NCBI GenBank assembly: GCA_036927565.1
Contig: JAYESD010000007.1
Location: 6,469,644-6,533,643 of the forward strand
Source of the DNA: Tuctoria greenei
Taxonomy: Eukaryota > Streptophyta > Magnoliopsida > Poales > Poaceae
Length of the DNA stretch: 64,000 bases
Reading direction: 5' to 3'
Positions within the stretch are counted from its first letter, which is position 1, and each line of letters opens with the position of its first letter. The position numbers and the translations under genes are program-made. Below are positions 1 through 12,066 of this stretch, one piece after another. A model generated the notes under the pieces. That model was not told the DNA's origin and made no database searches. It worked only from the letters and a program-made list of their open reading frames with translations.

Positions 1-1000
1 GAAATAGGGATTATACATCCTCATGGCTTAAATTGAGGGGGATTTTTTGAAACTTGGGAAGTCTATGTGTGAATCTGAAATTAAAATGATATGAGTATAG
101 TATTTCATACATATATGACTTTGTGATTCCTTTTACATACTGAAAGTTCTTACTACATTACTCATGTTATACATTTTGTAGTTTTTGCCATGTCTAGTAA
201 TTGGAATAATCACTTACACTAAATCTGGTCATGGTCGAACTTTCTTGCTGTTTTGAACTTGTTGCATGCTCACAAATGCTTTTAATCATAAAGAATTAAT
301 CAAGTAATCAACTCACATGTTGAGTTTTTATGAACAAATATAAATTGAGAAAAGATCAAGAGAATATGCATGCATCGCACTTCTTCTTTTGAGATGGCTT
401 GTCATTGCACTTAGATATGAACTTGGAAGAAGTTGTGTATGACTAAAACCATGTCCTTAAGCTTCTGATTGTCAAATGACATAGGCTTGGCTTGGTTGGT
501 TAGAATAAGGAAGATGCGCATATAATCTCTTGCAAATATCATATGATCTAAATTTATGCTTTTAAAAAAATGCAGCAACTAGTGTCATGCTTTCAGGTTT
601 TGAAATAGTTAAGGTTGTGAGATCATGACTTGCTTAAATTGAAAATTACATATGATCTCTAGCATGGCTTACACTACTTTATGTATTTCATTGATGTGAT
701 AATGTAAAGTACTTGATAGTATGACTTGGATGAGCTTTGTTTATATGAATATATGCTCATAACAACTAAAGAGGGAGAGATAATTTGTTTATATGCTCAT
801 GACTTGCTGAATACATTGTCAAAGGGGGAGATATAAGCACGAAGAGAAAGAAAATATGTGCATAAGGAGAGATAATAAAGGGGGAGATATTTTCTCTTTT
901 GATTTACAAAAGGGGAGAAATTGCCATCAAAACTTTTATGTGAATAAGCCAATGTTTGGATTTTAGATGGTGTTGCCAATGCATTCATCAAGGGGGAGAT
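1..1000 (+). other. 3' untranslated tail of a SIRE-type copia element
   Basis: AT-rich sequence with no credible coding frame. Its last 200 bases contain several AAAGGGGGAGA-like purine blocks (around 826, 880, 908 and 990), and the final block lies directly against the TG of the LTR at 1001. This is the usual layout of the polypurine-tract end of a SIRE/Maximus-type copia element. The body of the element lies left of the window. The short reverse ORF at 797-1081 crosses the LTR boundary and is not a gene. Confidence 0.7.
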
Positions 1001-1240
1001 TGTAAGACCTATATGTGCTGAATACATTGGCTTGTAGTGAATACACTTGGCTTTGATGATAAAAGTTTTTAATATCACCAAAACACCTTTTTATCAAGGT
1101 CCGACTCTAGCTCCGAGCTACAGCAAGGTCCGACGGTAGGTCCGGCTTGTTTTGGGTAGCTCCGGCTACGTTAGATGCTAGGTCCGGCTTCTTGGTAAGG
1201 TCCGACTAGCTTTGGTTAGCACCTGTGAGTTTTACCTTTA

Positions 1241-1335
1241 GCTCCGACACGTCTTTGATAGCTCCGACACATCTTTGATAGCTCCGACATGTCTTTGATA
1301 GTTCTGGCATATATTTGATAGCTCCGGAATGCTTT
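1241..1335 (+). repeat. About 26-bp tandem repeat in SIRE1 LTR
   Basis: Four consecutive copies of a unit reading roughly TAGCTCCGACACGTCTTTGA with small substitutions. It lies in the LTR upstream of the TATA box, so in the U3 promoter region. Confidence 0.75.
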
Positions 1336-1426
1336 TGCTAAGCTCCGAGTTGATTTTTCTAGCTCCGGTTTTGGGTTGACTAGTTTTGACTAGTTTTTGG
1401 TAAGCTCCGGTGCTAGGATCTACTAG

Positions 1427-1545
1427 TTTTGGTAAGCTCCGGCAGGTGCTTCATTGTACTAGTTTTGGTAAGCTCCGGCAGGTGCTTCATTGTACTAGTT
1501 TTGGTAAGCTCCGGCAGGTGCTTCATTGTACTAGTTTTGGTACGC
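1427..1545 (+). repeat. 36-bp tandem repeat in SIRE1 LTR
   Basis: Three near-identical 36-bp units start at 1427, 1463 and 1499, with a partial fourth at 1535. Each contains AAGCTCCGGCAGGTGCTTCA. It lies in U3, upstream of the TATA box. Confidence 0.85.
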
Positions 1546-2385
1546 TCCGGCGCTAGGTTCTACTAGCTTTTGTTAGCTCCGGCTCAAGCTCCGGGATGCT
1601 CTGGCAAGGTCCGGAACTTGACCGTAGTGCTTCTACTTTTCATTCGCAAAGTTTTGAACTTGATTTACATTGTTGGAAAGATTGCTTAGTATTCATTTGC
1701 TAAGTTTTTGGTGCGTTTTGGATGATATGGATGATATCATGTTACTATGCTTTGCAACATGCTTATGTGAGGTTCTCACGTAAGGTGTTGAGTTCGGAAC
1801 TAACTTGAGTCAAGTCGAGGACTTGGGCTCGTATGGATTGGTTGTTTATTCATGTGCAGGTGTTGCTTGAGTTCAAGTCATGGCTGGTGACGGGATCTAT
1901 TGGACTAGTCTCAGGGAGGAGATGAGGTTCCAACAACCAAGTCCGGGAGGAACTGTGGTTGAGCTGATCAGGAGGTCGCGCAGGATGATTGAATCAAGGG
2001 CGGTGCATATGAAGGTTACCGGACGTCGAAGGAAGATGTTTGCACGTATGCATGCGGTGCATGACGTGGCAACATGGTTCCGAAGATGGGATAAGGAAGG
2101 AAAGATCTGGTTGGAAGGATCGGATCGTACCGGTTGATGACTTTGGCTGCGGCGGAGTCGGTTATGGCTCGGTATGGAAAGTATCGAGTTGGTTATGTTA
2201 GGATTTCGTGTGTGTCACGAATTTGAGTTGTTTAGGAATGTGGGATACATTCCTAAGGTGTTTGGAAGTCTTAAGATTGCTTCTATCTGCGTATGGAAGA
2301 ATCTTGAGCAGTTATGGAAAGTTAGGATTCGTGATCTGAGTAGGATTAGAGTCCTAGTTGATATTGGGTTGGCCTAAGGGCTGGT

Positions 2386-2393
2386 TATATAAG
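2386..2393 (+). promoter_or_regulatory. LTR TATA box (SIRE1)
   Basis: TATATAAG lies in the last third of the LTR, downstream of the GCTCCGG-rich repeats. This is the normal place for the LTR promoter. Transcription would start about 30 bases downstream, near 2420. Confidence 0.6.
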
Positions 2394-2997
2394 CAAGGGA
2401 GCCCAGAGCTCGTGGGAGACAACTTTGGGGCTGTTCCTCTTATGTTCTATTGAATAAAATTCGTAGGTTGAAGGAACTTTTGTGCCTTGTTCGTCCGACT
2501 TGTTCCAGACAAGTTTTACTCGTCGAGTTTCTGGACAGCGCTACCTTTCGTCGGTGGTTTTATCATAACTCGAGTTTTACCGATCCAATTGACGTGATTC
2601 TTTTTGGGTTGTCTTCAAAACTTGATTATCTATCATATATCAAAATGTCACGGTCATTGGATTTGTGGTCTATGATCTACACGAGTTTCTTTACAGCGTT
2701 CCAGAACTGTTTTTCTCGGGTAGGGCAGATTGATCATTGTTTGATCTTTCGATCATAACTTGAGTTTTTCTCGACGGATTTGAGTGATTCTTTTTGTGTT
2801 GTATTCGTGAATTGATTCTCTCTGATATCCATCACTTTTGTCACGGTGAAACACGTTTAGATTAGTCTCACACACGATTTCTTTAAGAGATCGATTTTCT
2901 GCCGAAGGGGTTGGGGTTTAATTGTTTCCGATGCGTAAGATTTTTAAATCTACCATTCACCCCCTCTGGTGGCTTTTCACGTGCTCTTTGATCCTAC

Positions 2998-4629
2998 ATG
3001 CCTTACTTCAGTTCTTCTGAGCCTGCTCAACGCCCTGGTTATGCACCGCTCCCAACTCAGTTTGTGCAGCAGCGCCCTGTTATGCAAGCACCTAGGCCTC
3101 CGATGCCTTACACACCTCGTGCTGATTTTCCTGGAGCCAATGCTCAAAACCAAGCTCATCCCAATAATTCTGGTGGAGTTAAGAAGTGCTATACTTGTGG
3201 AGAAGCTGGACACTTTGCGCATCAATGTCCTAAGTCGTGCCTTGGTCAAAGAAGCAATGCACCGAGGCAAAACCCAAGACCCAATGGAGGAGCGCCACAA
3301 GGAAGCCGTGGACAGCAGAATTTTGCTCGTGGCAACGTGAACCATATCTCTACGGAGGATGCTCAACAAGCGGATGACGTGGTCATTGGTATGTTTCTCG
3401 CCAACTCCAACCCCGCGACTATTTTATTTGATTCTGGAGCATCGCATTCATTCATTGCATCGAAGTATGTTGCCAAGTATAGTTTGCCTATCTCTCATAT
3501 GAAGTTTACTCTATTGGTTAAGTCTCCTGGAGGAGAGATGAGGACAAATATAGTATGTCCAAAAGTAAGCCTTAGAATAAGGGGGGTAGACTTCTCCGCC
3601 AACCTCATTGTTCTGGATTCTCAAGGATTGGACATTATAGTTGGTATGGACTGGTTGAGGAAGCACAATGGAGTTATTGAGTGTGCCATGAAGACGGTGA
3701 AGTTGACCAATGAGGAAGGGATCACCGTAGAATTTGAAGCATCTCAAACCGCACCGAAGCAATTGGAGCTGAATCATATGGACAGTGCCGCAATTGAGGA
3801 GATTCCGATAGTGGGTGAATTTTTGGATGTGTTTCTGGACGAGTTGTCAGGTATGCCACCTGATCGAGACATTGAGTTTGCTATTGATTTAATACCTGGA
3901 ACTGCGCTTATAGCTAAGAGGCCGTATAGGATGCCTCCTATGGAATTAGCGGAGCTCAAGAAGCAAATTCAAGAGCAATTAGAGAAGGGTTTTATTCGCC
4001 CTAGCTCTTCACCTTGGGGAGCGCCCGTTCTATTTGTGGACAAGAAGGATGGATCCCAAAGGATGTGTGTGGATTACCGAGCTCTCAACGAGGTGACCAT
4101 CAAGAACAAGTACACCTTGCCCCGTATAGAGGATTTGTTTGATCAGATGAAAGGCGTCTGTGTGTTTTCCAAGATTGATTTGAGGTCGGGATACTTTCAA
4201 ATGAAGATTAGACCATCGGACATACCCAAGACAGCTTTCAGGCCACAGTATGGATCTTATGAGTACACTGTGATGTCTTTTGGATTAACAAATGCGCCTG
4301 CCTACTTTATGTACCTCATGAATAAAGTCTTCATGGAGTACTTGGATAGATTTGTTGTGGTGTTTATTGATGATATTATGATCTACTCGAAGGATGAGAA
4401 GGAACATGAGGAACACTTGAGGCTTACGTTGCAGAAATTGAGGGAGCATCGATTGTATGCCAAGTTCAACAAGTGTCAGTTTTGGTTGAAAGAGGTGCCA
4501 TTTTTGGGTCATATAATCTCAGGAGGAGGAGTATCGGTTGACCCTGGAAAGGTGAGAGACGTGTTGAAGTGGGAACCACCGCAAAATGTCAAGGAAATAA
4601 GGAGTTTTCTTGCGATGGCTGGATATTAG
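2998..4629 (+). pseudogene. Tekay-type gypsy polyprotein, part 1: gag end, protease, reverse transcriptase
   Basis: This 543-codon frame begins inside gag because SIRE1 interrupts it; the apparent ATG at 2998 is formed at the insertion junction. In order: a proline-rich gag tail, a CCHC zinc knuckle (CYTCGEAGHFAHQC, about residues 64-77), an aspartic protease with the DSGASHSF active site (about 147-154), and a reverse transcriptase whose catalytic centre reads FIDDI (about 457). The frame ends at an in-frame TAG (4627-4629) inside the conserved palm/thumb boundary, and the same frame continues beyond it. Apart from that nonsense codon and the lost gag N-terminus the frame is clean, so the element is recently dead. 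Assignment to the Tekay/Del chromoviruses rests on the motif style and the terminal chromodomain in part 2. Confidence 0.88.
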
Positions 4630-6741
4630 CGTCGATTCATCAAGGACTTTTCCAAGATAGCCAAGCCTATGACGGAGTTGCTAATGAAGGGAAAAGCATT
4701 CCAATGGACTCAAGCTTGTCAGAATAGTTTTGAGGAGCTGAAGAAGAGGTTAACAACAGCTCCAATTTTGGTACTGCCGGATGTGAGCAAGAGTTTTGAT
4801 ATATATTGTGATGCATCAAGACAAGGACTCGGATGCGTGCTTATGCAAGAAGGTCAAGTGGTCGCCTATGCGTCAAGACAATTGAAGAAACATGAGCAGA
4901 ATTACCCGACACACGATTTGGAACTTGCAGTCGTGGTACATGCATTAAAAATTTGGAGACACTATATTCTTGGACATAGGTGTGAAATTTATACGGATCA
5001 TAAGAGTTTGAAGTATATTTTCACACAAACGGATCTGAACTTGAGGCAACGAAGATGGTTGGAGCTCATCAAAGATTATGATTTGGGGATCAACTATCAT
5101 CCAGGAAAGGCCAATGTAGTGGCCGATGCCTTGAGCCGGAAAGGAGTAAGTAATCAACTCACAGTTCGAGAATTACCATCCAAGTTATGTAAGGAGTTCA
5201 AACGGTTGAACCTCGGGTTTGTAAATGAAATGGAGATGATGGAGTTAAATCCGACCTTGGAACAAGAAATTCGAGAAGCACAAACCACAGATGAGGAGAT
5301 CAAGGAAATCAAGGAAAGGACCGAAGAAGGGAGAGAATTCAGATTTGATGAAGACGAACATGGTACCTTATGGCTTGGAAAGAGAATTGTTGTGCCTAAT
5401 GTGAAGCATATTCAGGAGATAATATTAAAGGAGGCACATGACTCGCCGTACTCAATTCATCCCGGTTGTACAAAGATGTACAAGGACTTGAAGACATGCT
5501 ATTGGTGGGCCAGCATGAAAAAGGACATAGCCGAATATGTTGCATCGTGTGATGTGTGCCAACGAGTTAAAGCAGAACACCAAAGGCCAGCTGGATTATT
5601 GCAGCCATTAAAGATTCCGGAGTGGAAGTGGGAAGAGATTGGTATGGACTTTATAGTTCGATTACCACGTACACAGTCCGGATATGACTCGATTTGGGTA
5701 ATCGTGGATCGATTGACAAAATCAGCTCACTTCATTCCTGTCAAGACCACATATACCACCGCGAAGCTAGCAGAATTATATATGGAGCATATTGTGTGCC
5801 GACATGGAGTCCCTAAGAAGATAGTCTCGGATAGAGGTTCTCAATTTACCTCCAAATTTTGGCAAAAATTGCATGAAGCTTTAGGAACGAGATTGAACTT
5901 TAGTTCAGCATATCATCCTCAAACGGATGGCCAAACCGAGAGAACCAATCAGATTTTGGAGGATATGTTAAGAGCTTGTGCTTTAAAGCATGGGAAAAGT
6001 TGGGACAAAAGCTTGCCATATGCGGAATTTTCATACAACAATAGTTACCAAGCAAGCTTGAAAATGTCACCATATGAAGCGCTTTATGGGAGGAAGTGTA
6101 GGACACCTTTATTCTGGAATGAGGCAGGAGACACTCAAGTATTTGGTCCGGATGTGTTGCAAGAAGCCGAAAAGCAACTCCAAATAATTCGTGAAAACTT
6201 GAGGGCTGCCCAATCAAGGCAAAAAGGCTATGCCGATAATAGGAGAAGGAAATTAGCCTTTGAAATCGGAGATTTTGTTTACCTCAAGGTGTCACCAATG
6301 AGGGGTCATAAGAGGTTTAACATAAGAGGCAAGCTCGCACCTCGTTATATTGGACCATTCAAGATTTTGGACAAGCAAGGAGAGGTAGCATATCGACTTG
6401 AGCTGCCGACGTATCTCTCCGATGTACATGACGTATTTCACGTCTCTCAACTCAAGAAGTGTCTCAGGGTACCGGAAGAACAAGTGCCGATGGACGAGTT
6501 AGAACTTCAAGAGGATTTGTCCTATGTCGAGCAACCTATCAAGATCTTGGACGTAAAGGAAAGAGTCACGAGAAATAAGAGGATTCGTTGGTGCAAAGTG
6601 CAATGGAAGCACCGTACAGAAGCCGAAGCTACGTGGGAACGTGAAGAAGACCTGAAGGCAGAATTCCCGCATCTTTTCTCCACGCTAACGAATCTCGAGG
6701 GCGAGATTCACTTTAAGGGAGGTAGGTTTGTAACACCCTAA
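4630..6741 (+). pseudogene. Tekay-type gypsy polyprotein, part 2: RNase H, integrase, chromodomain
   Basis: Same frame as part 1 after the TAG at 4627-4629, open for about 700 codons from 4630 to 6741. In order: RNase H (DIYCDASRQGLG near 4798), the integrase HHCC zinc region (CYWWASMKKDIAEYV then CDVCQRV near 5550), the integrase core with its DDE residues (GMDFIVRLP near 5644, SDRGSQF near 5830, GQTERTN near 5930), the GKLAPRYIGPF module near 6330, and a C-terminal chromodomain-like segment (KVQWKHRTEAEATWE near 6595). Chromodomains target chromovirus integration to heterochromatin. The last codons run into the 3' LTR, which starts at 6729. Confidence 0.88.
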
Positions 6742-9172
6742 ATTTTCGCATCATGCATTGCATACATGATCATGCATTAAACATTAGTAGGATAAAAGGA
6801 AAATAAATATAGCCTAAAACTTGTAATAGGGAATAAGTATAAAAATAATAATAATAAAAAAATATATAAAAGGTATATATAAATAATATATATAATAATA
6901 TATAAAAATAATAAAATAAAATATAAATAATAAAATATATTATAAAAATAATATAAAGAATAAATAAATAATAATATATTTATAAAAAAAAAAGAAAAAA
7001 AACAAAAACAAAGCCGCCCGCTGGCCAGGCCGAGCGGCCCAGCCAGCAGCGCGCAGCCCCGCGCCTTGGCCCCCACCCCGCCGACCGCGCGGCGCCCCGC
7101 TCGCCCTGGCTCCCGCGCCCCGCCTGCCATGTGGCCGCGCCCGGTCCCACCCCGCCGCACTCCCGCCCAGCGCCCGACCCCCGCACGCCCACCCGACGCG
7201 CCCGCACGTCCCGCGCGGCCCAGCTCCCGTGCGCGAGCCCCGGCTTCCGCGCACCCGCCCGACCCCGCTCTGGGCCCCACCCCGCGAATCACCCAGCCCC
7301 GACCGAGCCGCACGCTCGCCCGGCCCCGTACCGCAGCACATCTACGGTAGGATTCATTTCCGATGCGAATTTTAGCGGACATATTGAATCTAATAGACGT
7401 AATTTAACCGTAGTTGCACCATGAATTTATTTTCAGCAGTATTAATCCCCGCTAAAACCCCCATAAACTCATATGAACACGTATGAACTAGTTGCATCTA
7501 ATTAATAAACAACCGTAGTTAATCGATTATTGTACTTTGCATGCATGCATGTCATCGCATGTTGATTAATGTGTGTGCATCATGTTGATTTGTATATGTT
7601 TTCTTGTATGTGTGATCACGAGTAGAGGGAAGTGCTCAAGAGATCGTGTACGAGGATTTTCAGAATCAAGACTTCGAAGCGCTTGAGCAACCCTATCTGC
7701 CGGAGCAAGGCAAGTGTCCTTGAAGCATATTGATCCTGTTTTAAAATAAAGTTTTGTTTGCAAACTGAATGCTTGTGTCAATTTGATGGGAACCCTGTGG
7801 TAGGAAGTTTACTAGATTTGTTTAACCACCCTTGTCACCTGGAATATATGGTAGAGAGTTGGGAAGGGATTTTCACCTTTTTGCTTCGCTTAATTAATGG
7901 GATGGAAAACAACACTACACATTTAATTATGCATCAATGATATTCTGGTTAATGTGAACTGGTCAATACGATGGGTGATCTAAGCAAGCCTGGTATGTGG
8001 ATGGGTTGGATGTTATGGTGGTTTGCTTGCTTTAGAGCTAAGGACCGGTTCATGCGAGAATAGGCTAGGACTACAGTGCCACCACGAGGCCAAGTATGGG
8101 TGCGGCGTAGCTGATTAATTAGGGCTTTGCTAGTGCTGTTTGGACCATTGTGGATGCTCGGGGAAGGGGTAGTCGGATTGGGTTTGTTGATGATTGGCGG
8201 GACTACCCTGGGATCCGAATGGCTCAAGAGGGGGCCCTTGGTTGAAGATGTGCTCAGTTGGAGACATCGTCACCGGTGAAACCTCAGTGGGGTCTGAATA
8301 GACTGGTAATCCCTTTGTAAAGGCTATTTTGTGATCTCTTGGCCATACACCAAGGGAAGTGTAATTGGCATAAGGGAGGTTCTTTAGTCGCCGACGCGTG
8401 ATGAAATCACAAACACGTGGGTAAAGTGGTACAAACTCTGCAGGGTATTAAAACTATCATGATAGCCGTGCTCCCGGTTATGAGCACCTGGATGACCTAC
8501 ATGATTAGAGGGAAATTGAGATTTGGGATGGTTATGGTTTGGTAATGGTTATGGTTGATATTATGATTATGGCTATGGTTATGGATGGAATTATGGTTTA
8601 TGACATTGATTATGGTTATTGGTAATGGTGAATTATGGACTGGTATTATTATGGTTACATGGTTTATGATGGGTTTACTTCACATAAATATGATACATTG
8701 CTTTTCAAATGTTTTACTGTACTTTTCAGCACTTAGCCATTATTATTGTCGTCACTTGGATCAGCCACATGTCATACTTTCCACACTTGCTGAGTACGAC
8801 ATGTACTCACTCTTGCAATCCCCCCCAACAGTTGCAGGTCAGGATTGTGAGTTTAATGGCGATAATGCGGAGTTCTAGGTCGTGTCTACCGTCAGCTTTG
8901 CCTGTGGTGTTGCATGGAGTTGCGCTATCCCTTTGCTTAGTTTGCTTAGTTGCTTATTAGTTTATTTCCGCTGCATTAGTTGAACTTGTCATTAATATTC
9001 ATTAGAGCTTGTATTCGAGGATAATATGGTTTGTGTAATAAAATTTGATAATTAATCTTGTTCTGTGGTAATTTTCTGTATACTCTTTTGTGTTTGCACT
9101 CGTGTATGTGTGTTGAACATCCTGGGCACACATATGCGTTAGCTTGGTTCATATTCGGAACTGGGTGTCACA
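6729..9172 (+). mobile_element. 3' LTR of the Tekay-type gypsy element
   Basis: It begins TGTAACACC after a purine tract (AAGGGAGGTAGG) and ends GGTGTCACA, giving the short inverted termini usual for this clade. Length is about 2.44 kb. ATGCA at 9173-9177 is the likely right target duplicate, since the next base enters a minus-strand gag/protease frame. Inside are an extreme AT-rich stretch (about 6830-6990) and a C-rich stretch (7010-7340). The ORFs across the C-rich block (both strands, 6777-7424) are composition artefacts. 7425-9172 has no coding content I recognise. Confidence 0.85.
6830..6995. repeat. AT-rich low-complexity block
   Basis: About 165 bases made almost only of A and T (TAAAATAA/TATAATA words), ending in an A-rich tract that runs abruptly into C-rich DNA at 7012. 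Confidence 0.85.
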
Positions 9173-10883
9173 ATGCATGAGAGTATATTTATTGGTTCTA
9201 CCATGATGAATAGCATCTGTATCAAATTCCCAAGGATGACCCAATAAAAGAGAACAAGCATCCATAGGAACAACATCAAAATCATGGTATGAACCAATTG
9301 AAAAATGTATTCTCTCTGTTTGTGTTACCTGAACCTTACCGCTGTTGTTGAACCATTGAATGTGGTACGGATGAGGGTGTGCTCTTGTTGTCAAACCGAG
9401 TTTCTTGACGACGTCCGTGTTCACCAAGTTATTGCAGCTACCTCCATCAATTATAGTGTGTACACGGCAGTCCTTGCCGACGAGAAACATGTGTAAGAGG
9501 TTGTGTCGTTGTAGCTTGTCGTCGGTCTCCACTTTGGAGCTCAAGGCACGCTGCACAATAATGCTCCTATAGTTCTCCATCACCGTTGTACCAAGTACCT
9601 CTTCTTCGGTGTGTTCATCATTTTGATCTGTAAAGTCAGTAGCAAGAGAATATTCACCTTCAACATCCGAAGTACTATCATACCCGCCATCGTCGCGTGC
9701 TATGTATGTTCGTTTGCTCGGGCAATCTCTCATCATATGACCAAGTCCCTGGCAGCGGTGATACTTAATGTTAGAAGTACGACCCGTAGAAGGAGTGGAC
9801 GACGAAGGCTTGAATGATGTCGCCTTGCTGTCTTCCAGCACGCGAGGTGGAGCAGCAGGTATAGTTTGTTGGCCGCCATTGGGTGGTGTAGTCGCTGCAC
9901 GGGGGGGTCGAAGATGGTGCTATTTTGGATGGTGTAGTCGCTGCACGCGGCGTGAAGTTGCTCCTCGTGCAATGTTGCTGTTGTTGTCGGCCCTGCAATT
10001 CATTTTCTGCCAACATAGCAAGTTGAAACAATCTGTTAACAGTATCATATTCCTTGTAATAAACAATGTCCTGAATTTCATGCCTCAACCCCCCATAAAA
10101 ACGAGCTATTTTATCATCCATGTCCTCTACTACCCCACAATGCAGCATACCCTTTTGTAACTCTTGATAATACTCCTCTACGGACATGTTACCTTGGTCT
10201 AAGCGCTGCAATTTTTTGTGAAGGTCCAACTAAAAAGATGGAGGAACAAATCGAACACGCATAGCTTCCTTTAATATATCCCATGTTGGAGGGTTAGTTC
10301 TAGTTTTAACAAGTTCATTCCACCATATGATAGCAAAGTCCTTAAACTCACTAGTGGCTTGACGAACTCTATGTTGTTCAGGAACAAGATGGGAATTAAA
10401 TTTTTTATCTACTGTCATCTCCCAATCAAGATAAGCCTCAGCATCATAAGCACCAGAAAAAGAGGGTATAGTAAATTTCACTTTAGCAAAAGGATCATCC
10501 GGAGGACGATTATAATTGTTATGATTATTGCCTCCCATACCTCGACGATAAAGTGGCAGTCTTGGCTGATTATTGTGATCTTCCAGTTCATTATAAGCAT
10601 TGTCTTCTTGTCTTCCAGCAAGAGGCAACCGAGCCTCAAAAGTATTCATCCGAAGAGCAAGGTCATCCAGTTGGCGAGTCAAGTTCGCCAATGACTCCCC
10701 CGTTGCTGTGTTGTATTTGGCAAACATATCTGTCATGGTCTTAATCATATCACGTAACTCAGCATGTTGAACATATTCATCATCATTGTCTTCTCCTGCC
10801 ATTGTTATTAGGAAACAAAATACAACAAAAAATATGTTATCCCTATCAACTACAGTGACAATGTGGAAGGTGGAAGAAAACAA
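9173..10883 (-). pseudogene. Gag-protease of a second gypsy element (CRM/Reina-like, uncertain)
   Basis: Read on the minus strand from about 10805 (the MAGEDND start; the longer frame opens at 10883). Gag capsid region with YNRPPDDPFAKVKF and WWNELVK motifs, a TAG at 10230-10232, then capsid C-terminus (QRLDQGNMSVEEYYQELQ). A frame change near 9850 leads to a zinc knuckle whose first Cys is replaced by Tyr (YHRCQGLGHMMRDC), followed by a protease with the unusual DGGSCNNL active site. The frame is cut at 9173 by the Tekay-type element, so reverse transcriptase and integrase lie beyond the window on the left. The DGGSCNNL protease recalls CRM-type chromoviruses, but lineage cannot be settled without the reverse transcriptase. 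Confidence 0.75.
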
Positions 10884-12066
10884 TCTCTCTCGCTCAAGCG
10901 TCTTACCACGCTCTTACAAGTGTTCTTACCGACACAGTAGGTGGTGTGGACGGTGAGATGAACCAATGAAGCATGGGGTGATTGCAAAGGTACCTGTTAT
11001 GCTCAAGAGAAAGGTGGAGCTTGGATGGCACAATATGGTGGCTAATAAGTAGAAAATCGTTAACAGCTAAACAAAGTTGAATAAGTATTCAATGTAGGAA
11101 ACTGTTGCTGGTCAACCGAGTGCCCTAGAGCCTAGCACAACACAAGGAAGTATCAAGGCAAAAGAAAGACAGAATGATATAGCCAACAAAACAGCACCAA
11201 GTAGTATAGGCCAATTGCTTTGATAAGCGTGCTTTTCAATATTTTTTCTTTTTTGTAATATTTTTTTGATATTTTTTATTTACTCAGGAGCACAAATATA
11301 GGAAGCACACAAATTTGCAGCTCAATTGGATGTAATATGCTGCCAATAGGAAATCAAGAAAATTCTTTAAAATTCGTGCTGAAACTTCGGAGGCCGGATA
11401 GCCTATCTTCCGAGAGGAACTTGGGCAATCTAATTTCACCGAACTTGGCTACGCGGAGGAAAATCAGATGCGAAATTTCACTTAGATGAATTTGAAAAAA
11501 AATCGCCCGATTTCGAGTTCGTATGCGAAAGTTATGGCCGTTTTAAGGTAGGCTGTCCGAGTTACATTTTTTTGGATGTTGATTCCAACTCGGTTTGAGA
11601 ACAGAACTCGCAATCGGATATGAAAACGATCGGGAATTTGCAAAGCAACTAATGGGGTGGTGTTTGATGATTCAAGGATGAATGGCACAAAGGTTTGTCA
11701 CCTAATCTAGGGCTGGCGATGCGGGAGTTCACGCAAGGCGGCTAGCTAGGGCAAACCGATGAACGTGGTGAATCGGTTTGTTATTTAGGGATTGTAGAAT
11801 AGGTGTTGAATGGAAAGAAAACAAGCACGAAACACGATAACTAGGACCTAAAACACAAAGCTAAACAAGCAACAAGACTCGACCACACGAATGCAAACTC
11901 AACAATGCAAACTGAAAAACGAAACTACGGGCACTATAGTCTGGGAAGCGGTAAAAATGATCTAATTTTTTGTGGCTTTTCTGTGGACTCTAGGTATGAA
12001 ACAAAATCGATCTAATGGAAGGAAAACAAAGATACCTCACGGGCAACCTGGAAATCTGATATCATT
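10884..12066 (-). other. 5' leader of the second gypsy element
   Basis: Untranslated sequence between the primer site and gag. It includes a T-rich low-complexity run (about 11240-11290) and no convincing coding frame. A primer-binding site lies at its right end, reading TGATATCAGA on the minus strand (about 12055-12064), two bases from the LTR end. It resembles the initiator-Met tRNA complement with one early mismatch. Confidence 0.6.

Larger units (their letters stand above)
1001..2998 (+). mobile_element. 3' LTR of a SIRE-type copia retrotransposon (SIRE1)
   Basis: It starts with TGTAAGACC right after a polypurine tract and ends at CA (2997-2998), after the ATTCACCCCCTCT motif common at SIRE LTR ends. 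Length is about 2.0 kb, which is long but normal for this clade. It holds a TATA box at 2386 and internal tandem repeats. Immediately downstream the sequence enters the gag C-terminus of a gypsy element in open frame. SIRE1 is therefore inserted in that gypsy gag, and 2999-3003 is the likely right target-site duplicate. The left end lies outside the window. Small ORFs inside (1880-2137, 2174-2377, 2450-2758) resemble nothing I know. Confidence 0.82.

Noticed and set aside
2969..3369. Alternative-frame ORFs over the SIRE1/gypsy junction
   Set aside because: Shadows of the gag-protease frame starting at 2998, which carries recognisable zinc-knuckle and protease motifs.
6777..7424. Overlapping ORFs on both strands of the Tekay LTR
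   Set aside because: Produced by a C-rich block next to AT-rich repeats inside an LTR; Ala/Pro/Arg translation only.
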